A stretch of DNA of 64,000 nt, from contig NZ_CP109007.1 in the NCBI RefSeq assembly GCF_036226665.1, positions 4,256,501-4,320,500 of the forward strand. Direction: 5' to 3'. The number at the start of each line of letters is the position of its first letter. Position 1 is the first letter of the stretch. The position numbers and the translations under genes are program-made. This DNA is from Streptomyces sp. NBC_00691. GTDB taxonomy: Bacteria > Actinomycetota > Actinomycetes > Streptomycetales > Streptomycetaceae. Shown in pieces: positions 59,931 to 64,000 of the stretch. Under the pieces are notes generated by a model. That model did no database searches. It had not been told where the DNA came from and worked only from the letters and a program-made list of their open reading frames with translations.

Positions 59931-61109
59931 GTGACCGACGGGCGGCGTACGGGCGACCCCCGCCGCTCGTACGGGGGCGCCCGGAGGTTCATCCGGGCGC
60001 TGCCGCCGCTGATCATCGTGGGCGGTGTCTTCTTCGACGTCCTGACGCCGCCCAAGTACAGCGCGGCGCCGCTGTTCTCCGCCGCCCCGCTGATCGCGGC
60101 ACCGTTCTTCTCCACCCTCACCACGCTGCTCACCGGGATCGCGGCCGTCCTCGCCTCCGTCGGGCTGCACCTCTACAACGGCACCGCGAACCAGGTCTCG
60201 TCGCTGACCGAGTTCCTGACCGTGTTCACGGTCGCCGCGCTGGCCATGCTGATCAACCGGGTCGTCCTCCGCAGCGGCGAGCGGCTCGCCTCGGCGCGGG
60301 TCATCGCGGAGACCGCGCAGAAGGCGGTGCTCCCGACGCCCGCCGAGCGGATCGGCGGACTGCAGTGCGCGGCGCGGTACGAGGCGGCGCAGGCGGACGC
60401 GTTCATCGGCGGCGACCTGTTCGCCGTCCAGGACACCCCCTACGGGGTACGGCTCGTGGTCGGCGACGTCCGCGGCAAGGGCATGGACGCGGTCGAGGCC
60501 GTCGCCGTCGTCATCGGGGCGTTCCGGGAGGCGGCCGAGCAGGAGCGGACCCTGGAGGGCGTGGCACAGCGGCTCGAACGGGCCCTCGCCCGGGAGGGCA
60601 CCCGCCGGCACGGGCTCGACGCCTTCGAGGGGTTCACCACGGCCGTCCTCGCCGAGATCCCGCGCGGTGACGGGAGCGGCACCTTCGACGGGTTCGTACG
60701 GGTCGTCAACCGCGGGCACCCGCCTCCGCTGATGCTGTACACGGACGGGCGCCTGGACACGCTGGAGCCGGGCGAGGCGGCGCTGCCGCTCGGGATGGGC
60801 GATCTGGCGGCGTGGCCGGACCGGGCCGAGGCGCGGCCGTACCCGCCGGGCGCGACGCTGCTCTTCTACACCGACGGTCTCTCGGAGGCGCGGAACGCCG
60901 AGGGTGTCTTCTACGACCCGGGGAAACGGCTCGCCGGGCGGATCTTCCCCGGGCCCGAGGAACTCCTCGACGCTCTCGTGGACGACGTACGGCTGCACAC
61001 CGGAGGCGGGTCGACCGACGACATGGCGCTGCTCGCGGTGAGCCGTCCCGCGACGGGGCAGCCGGAGCGGCGTCGGACCATGCCCGTGGTGCCGCAGGGC
61101 AGGCCCTGA
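59931..61109 (+). CDS. Membrane PP2C-type (SpoIIE domain) serine/threonine phosphatase
   Basis: 392 aa. Three hydrophobic segments (residues about 22-110) are followed by a SpoIIE/RsbU-type phosphatase domain: AQADAFIGGDLFAVQDT, VVGDVRGKGMDAVEAVAVVIGAF, VNRGHPPPLMLY, LLFYTDGLSEARN and GGGSTDDMALLAV. The metal-binding Asp residues are conserved. No kinase or sensor domain is fused, so the membrane part may sense. Such enzymes free anti-sigma antagonists in streptomycetes. GTG 59931 has AGGA immediately before it. Confidence 0.92.
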   Translation: MTDGRRTGDPRRSYGGARRFIRALPPLIIVGGVFFDVLTPPKYSAAPLFSAAPLIAAPFFSTLTTLLTGIAAVLASVGLHLYNGTANQVSSLTEFLTVFTVAALAMLINRVVLRSGERLASARVIAETAQKAVLPTPAERIGGLQCAARYEAAQADAFIGGDLFAVQDTPYGVRLVVGDVRGKGMDAVEAVAVVIGAFREAAEQERTLEGVAQRLERALAREGTRRHGLDAFEGFTTAVLAEIPRGDGSGTFDGFVRVVNRGHPPPLMLYTDGRLDTLEPGEAALPLGMGDLAAWPDRAEARPYPPGATLLFYTDGLSEARNAEGVFYDPGKRLAGRIFPGPEELLDALVDDVRLHTGGGSTDDMALLAVSRPATGQPERRRTMPVVPQGRP

Positions 61110-61324
61110 GGGCCCCGCGGCGGGTCCGGTCACCGGCCGTAGTCGCGAGGTGTCACTGCGATAACAATTGACATAACGTCAGATCGCGAGGGTTTCGGCG
61201 TCCCTTACTGAAGGGGGGTCAACTCGGACCATTCCCTCCCAATTCAATGAATGATCAAGAGGAACGGCTTGGAATCGGGACCCCGTGTCTATTAACGTTC
61301 GATAACGCAGCGCGGTCGTCCCAG

Positions 61325-61490
61325 CCGTCGCAAGAGGCGGCACCGTGCGCACGCGCCGAATCCTGAAAAGGAACCGGGGAACCACTACTTGGGGTGAATC
61401 GGGCCCTTCGCACTCGTGCGACCGTGCCCGTAGGAGACCTTCCTGCTCCGAACCCGTCAGCTAACCCGGTAGGCGAGAAGGAAGGAAAGG
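61325..61490 (+). promoter_or_regulatory. Cyclic-di-AMP riboswitch (ydaO-yuaA class)
   Basis: The class consensus blocks occur in order: CCGAATCCTG (61356 onward), ACCGGGGAACC, TTGGGGTGAATCGGG, then CTCCGAACCCGTCAGCTAACC and GGTAGGCGAGAAGGA near the end. Between them is a variable hairpin (TCGCACTCGTGCGA). In streptomycetes this class represses cell-wall hydrolases when c-di-AMP is high, and the next gene is an M23 peptidase. A consensus-like TTGACA lies at 61168, and 61131-61325 is otherwise unassigned leader or promoter. Boundaries are approximate. Confidence 0.9.
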
Positions 61491-61501
61491 AGCGCGCCTT
61501 C

Positions 61502-62650
61502 GTGGCGTCCAACACTCCCGCACCCGAAGCCCCCTTCGATGCCTTCGGTGGTGGTGCGGGTCCTGCCGCCCCGGACACCGAGTGGAACCCCACCGAGGGA
61601 TCCCTCCGCTCCGGCGGCCGCCACCGTGTCGTCAAGCAGCGCTCCAACTTCGCCCGTTCCTCCACCGTCCTCGGCGTCGGTGTGATCGCGGCCGTCGGTG
61701 CGGGCGGCCTCGCCACCGCGCAGGAGAAGCCCCCGGTGGCCATATCGCTCCCGGACCTTCCCGACCTCAACCTGCCGGACGCCCACGACCTGCCCGGCGT
61801 CGGCGACCTCCTCCCCGAGGAGACCCACGAGACGGTCAGCGCAGACCGCGCCAACCCGAACCCGCTCACCGTCGCCACGTACGCCACCCTCGACGACGAG
61901 CAGGGCACGCACACCCCGCGGATGACGCAGGCCGGCCTGGTCACCCAGGACGGCCCGGCCGCGCAGTCCGCGCCCGGCGCCCACGACGCGGGCGAGGCCC
62001 TGCGCGCCCGCATCCTCCAGCAGGCCGAGCAGCAGCAGGCCTCCGCCGACGCAGCCGACAAGGCCGCGGCGGAGAAGGCGGCGGCCGAGAAGGCTTCGGC
62101 GGAGGCCGTGGCCAAGGCCGACGCCGCGGAGAAGGCGGCCGCCGAGGCGAAGGCCAAGGCCGAGGCGGAGGCCAAGGCGAAGGCGGAAGCCGAGGCCAAG
62201 GCGAAGGCCGAGGCGGCGGCCGAGGCCGAGCGCCTCGCCAAGCTGGCCGCGAGCTACTCGCTGCCGCTCTCCTCCTACAGCCTCAGCGCCACCTACATGC
62301 AGTCCGGCTCGATGTGGTCCTCCGGCTACCACACCGGCCTCGACTTCGCGGCCCCCACCGGCACCCCGCTCAAGGCGGTCCACGGCGCCACCGTCAAGTC
62401 GGCCGGCTGGTCCGGCTCGTACGGCTACCGCGTCGTCCTGGAGCTCTCGGACGGCACCGAGATCTGGTACGCCCACATGTCGTCCATGACCGTCTCCGCG
62501 GGCCAGACCGTGGGCACCGGCGAGACGATCGGCCGCGTCGGTGCCACCGGCAACGTGACCGGCGCCCACCTCCACATGGAGGTGCACACGCCCGGCGGCT
62601 CCGGCCTCGACCCGGCGGAGTGGCTGCGCTCCAAGGGCCTGACCCTCTGA
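61502..62650 (+). CDS. M23-family peptidoglycan endopeptidase with coiled-coil region
   Basis: 382 aa. An N-terminal cytoplasmic stretch (1-55) is followed by a signal-like segment (STVLGVGVIAAVGAGGLATA). An Ala/Lys/Glu-rich coiled coil follows (about 185-245). The C-terminal LytM/M23 domain has HTGLDF (His277, Asp281) and HLHMEVH (His356, His358), the zinc and catalytic residues. It should cut peptidoglycan crossbridges during growth or germination. GTG 61502 follows AAGGAG. Expression is probably controlled by the c-di-AMP riboswitch directly upstream. Confidence 0.94.
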   Translation: MASNTPAPEAPFDAFGGGAGPAAPDTEWNPTEGSLRSGGRHRVVKQRSNFARSSTVLGVGVIAAVGAGGLATAQEKPPVAISLPDLPDLNLPDAHDLPGVGDLLPEETHETVSADRANPNPLTVATYATLDDEQGTHTPRMTQAGLVTQDGPAAQSAPGAHDAGEALRARILQQAEQQQASADAADKAAAEKAAAEKASAEAVAKADAAEKAAAEAKAKAEAEAKAKAEAEAKAKAEAAAEAERLAKLAASYSLPLSSYSLSATYMQSGSMWSSGYHTGLDFAAPTGTPLKAVHGATVKSAGWSGSYGYRVVLELSDGTEIWYAHMSSMTVSAGQTVGTGETIGRVGATGNVTGAHLHMEVHTPGGSGLDPAEWLRSKGLTL

Positions 62651-62792
62651 CCCCTCCACCCGCCCCGAGAACCGACGGAACGGTCCTGAGGGAACGTGCC
62701 TGAGGGAACGGCCCCGGCGGACGGCCCCGGACGGCGCCCACGGGAACGGCCCTCACGGAATAGCGCCGGCGGCGCGGACGGTTGTCTCGACC

Positions 62793-63740
62793 ATGACGAC
62801 TCTCCGCCCGCTGGGCAGCTCCGATCTGCATGTCTTCCCGCTCGCCCTGGGTGGCAACGTCTTCGGCTGGACCGCCGACGAGGCCCAGTCCTTCGCCGTC
62901 CTCGACGCCTACACCGCCGCCGGCGGCAACTTCGTCGACTCCGCCGACGTCTACTCGGCCTGGGCCGAGGGCAACGAGGGCGGCGAGTCCGAGACCGTCA
63001 TCGGCCGCTGGCTCGCCTCGCGCGGCAATCGCGCCGAGGTCGTCGTGGCCACCAAGGTCGGCGCCCACCCCCACTTCAAGGGACTGTCCGCCACCACGAT
63101 CAAGGCGGCCGCCGAGGAGTCGCTGCGCCGCCTCGGCACCGACTACATCGACCTGTACTACACGCACTTCGACGACGAGTCCGTCCCCGTCGAGGAGATC
63201 GTCACCGCCCTCGACCGGCTGGTGAAGGACGGCACCGTACGGGCCGTCGCCGCCTCCAACATCTCCCCCGAGCGACTGCGCGCCTCACTCGACTTCGCCG
63301 AGTCCGAGGGCCTCGCCCGTTACGTGGCCCTCCAGCCGCACTACAACCTGGTCTCCCGCGACACCTACGAAGGCCCCCTCCTGGAGACCGTCGAGAAGGC
63401 CGGGCTCTCCGCCGTCCCGTACTACGGCCTCGCCTCCGGCTTCCTCACCGGCAAGTACCGCCCCGGCACCACCGTCGACAGCGCCCGCGCCGCCGGGGCC
63501 GGCGGGCACCTCGACACCGAGCGGGGCCGGGCCGTGCTCTCCGCGCTCGACACGGTCGCCGAGGCGCACGGCGCGGAACTCGCCACCGTCGCCCTCGCCT
63601 GGCTCGCCTCCCGCCCGACCGTCGCGGCGCCGATCGCCTCGGCGCGTACGGTCGAGCAGGTCCCGGCGCTGGTCGCGGCGGCGGAACTCACGCTCACGGA
63701 CGCGGAGCTGGCACTCCTGACCCAGGCGTCGGCCGGCTAG
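62793..63740 (+). CDS. Aldo/keto reductase
   Basis: 315 aa. Catalytic residues are Asp and Tyr in NFVDSADVYSAW, Lys in VVVATKVGAHP and His in LYYTHFDDES. The cofactor end is PIASARTVEQV. This is the AKR11/12-like class acting on sugars or aldehydes; substrate unknown. It is only distantly similar to the reductase at 7626. The 62651-62792 spacer has repeated CTGAGGGAACG units and no clear promoter. No neighbour suggests a pathway. Confidence 0.93.
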   Translation: MTTLRPLGSSDLHVFPLALGGNVFGWTADEAQSFAVLDAYTAAGGNFVDSADVYSAWAEGNEGGESETVIGRWLASRGNRAEVVVATKVGAHPHFKGLSATTIKAAAEESLRRLGTDYIDLYYTHFDDESVPVEEIVTALDRLVKDGTVRAVAASNISPERLRASLDFAESEGLARYVALQPHYNLVSRDTYEGPLLETVEKAGLSAVPYYGLASGFLTGKYRPGTTVDSARAAGAGGHLDTERGRAVLSALDTVAEAHGAELATVALAWLASRPTVAAPIASARTVEQVPALVAAAELTLTDAELALLTQASAG

Positions 63741-63838
63741 GGCCTGTCGGCACACTCCCGTCTGCCCCGCGACGCCTGGCACTCCCTCTGCCGCCCCTCG
63801 GCTCCTGCCCGACCCGTGAGAGCCGTGCAAGAGACGCT

Positions 63839-64000
63839 CTAGCTCCGGTACGGGTTGAAGCCGTCGTAGTCCAGGTACTGCGGCGGCGCCCAGACCTGGC
63901 CCGTGGCCCGCGCCGCGTACGTGAGCGCGGGCGACGCGACCGCCCGGCGCTGCCACAGATGGTGCAGCAACTCCTGCTCCCGGGCCGGGAAGTCTGGCCC
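63839..64000 (-). CDS. C-terminal fragment of an unrecognised protein (cut by window end)
   Basis: 54 codons read on the minus strand, ending in TAG at 63839. The visible end reads PAREQELLHHLWQRRAVASP, then ALTYAARATGQVWAPPQYLDYDGFNPYRS. Codon use is typical of the host, with GC at third positions. The aromatic-rich tail is not one I can assign to a family. Confidence 0.55.
   Translation of the reverse strand, partial: GPDFPAREQELLHHLWQRRAVASPALTYAARATGQVWAPPQYLDYDGFNPYRS

Overview
This window looks like chromosome of a Streptomyces or close relative. GC content and third-position GC are very high, many genes start with GTG, many promoters place a TANNNT box about 7 bases before the start codon (leaderless mRNAs), and the gene set is typical of the genus: bldC, an Lsr2-type protein, DUF3073, valine dehydrogenase, mycothiol-type enzymes, a SpoIIE-type phosphatase and a c-di-AMP riboswitch ahead of an M23 peptidase. 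From memory, the order purD .. purC .. lsr2-like .. purSQL .. purF-purM .. vdh .. bldC matches the S. coelicolor core chromosome. I see no insertion sequence, prophage or CRISPR array.

Layout. 1-12.3 kb is accessory-like: small regulator/effector pairs (CsoR fragment; TetR with a DHA2 exporter; XRE/MmyB facing an alpha/beta hydrolase; an ArsR-type regulator in an operon with a hydrolase and an aldo/keto reductase, divergent from an MFS exporter) plus GNAT, YCII and MarC genes. 12.3-15.8 kb holds a visibly less GC-biased operon of a small exported protein, an ABC ATPase and an FtsX-like permease. 16.6-19.5 kb has tRNA-Ser, the SRP RNA (ffs) and dnaX.

19.5-36.7 kb carries seven purine genes in blocks: purD; purC; purS-purQ-purL, overlapping by 1-4 bases; and purF-purM. 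Together they encode most steps from PRPP to AIR plus SAICAR synthase. Between them lie a protein resembling an M48 protease with its zinc site lost, an N,N-dimethylformamidase-beta-like protein, three tRNA-Gly genes flanking a decayed response regulator, an Lsr2-family nucleoid protein, a regulator with a perfect 20-bp palindrome in its promoter, and a tandem META-domain lipoprotein.

36.8-45.3 kb contains DUF3073, valine dehydrogenase, a conserved hypothetical, bldC with a long structured leader, a small CxxC protein, tRNA-Asp and the very large helicase hrpA. 45.4-51.7 kb has a periplasmic thiol-redox operon (small exported protein, DsbA-like, CcdA), a tRNA Glu-Asp-Phe cluster, a small zincin, a Pro/Gly-rich lipoprotein and a DEAD-box helicase with a highly repetitive Arg/Gly/Asp tail.

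51.9-64 kb contains tRNA-Lys, a lipid kinase/PAP2 phosphatase pair, a SigJ-type ECF sigma factor, a rhodanese, initiator tRNA, a TipA-like MerR activator with a textbook operator, a small His-containing membrane protein with a coupled PLP enzyme and MFS transporter, a membrane PP2C phosphatase, the c-di-AMP riboswitch with an M23 peptidase, an aldo/keto reductase and a truncated unknown gene. The least explained parts are the M48-like pseudo-enzyme, the PLP/MFS pair and the low-GC ABC operon.
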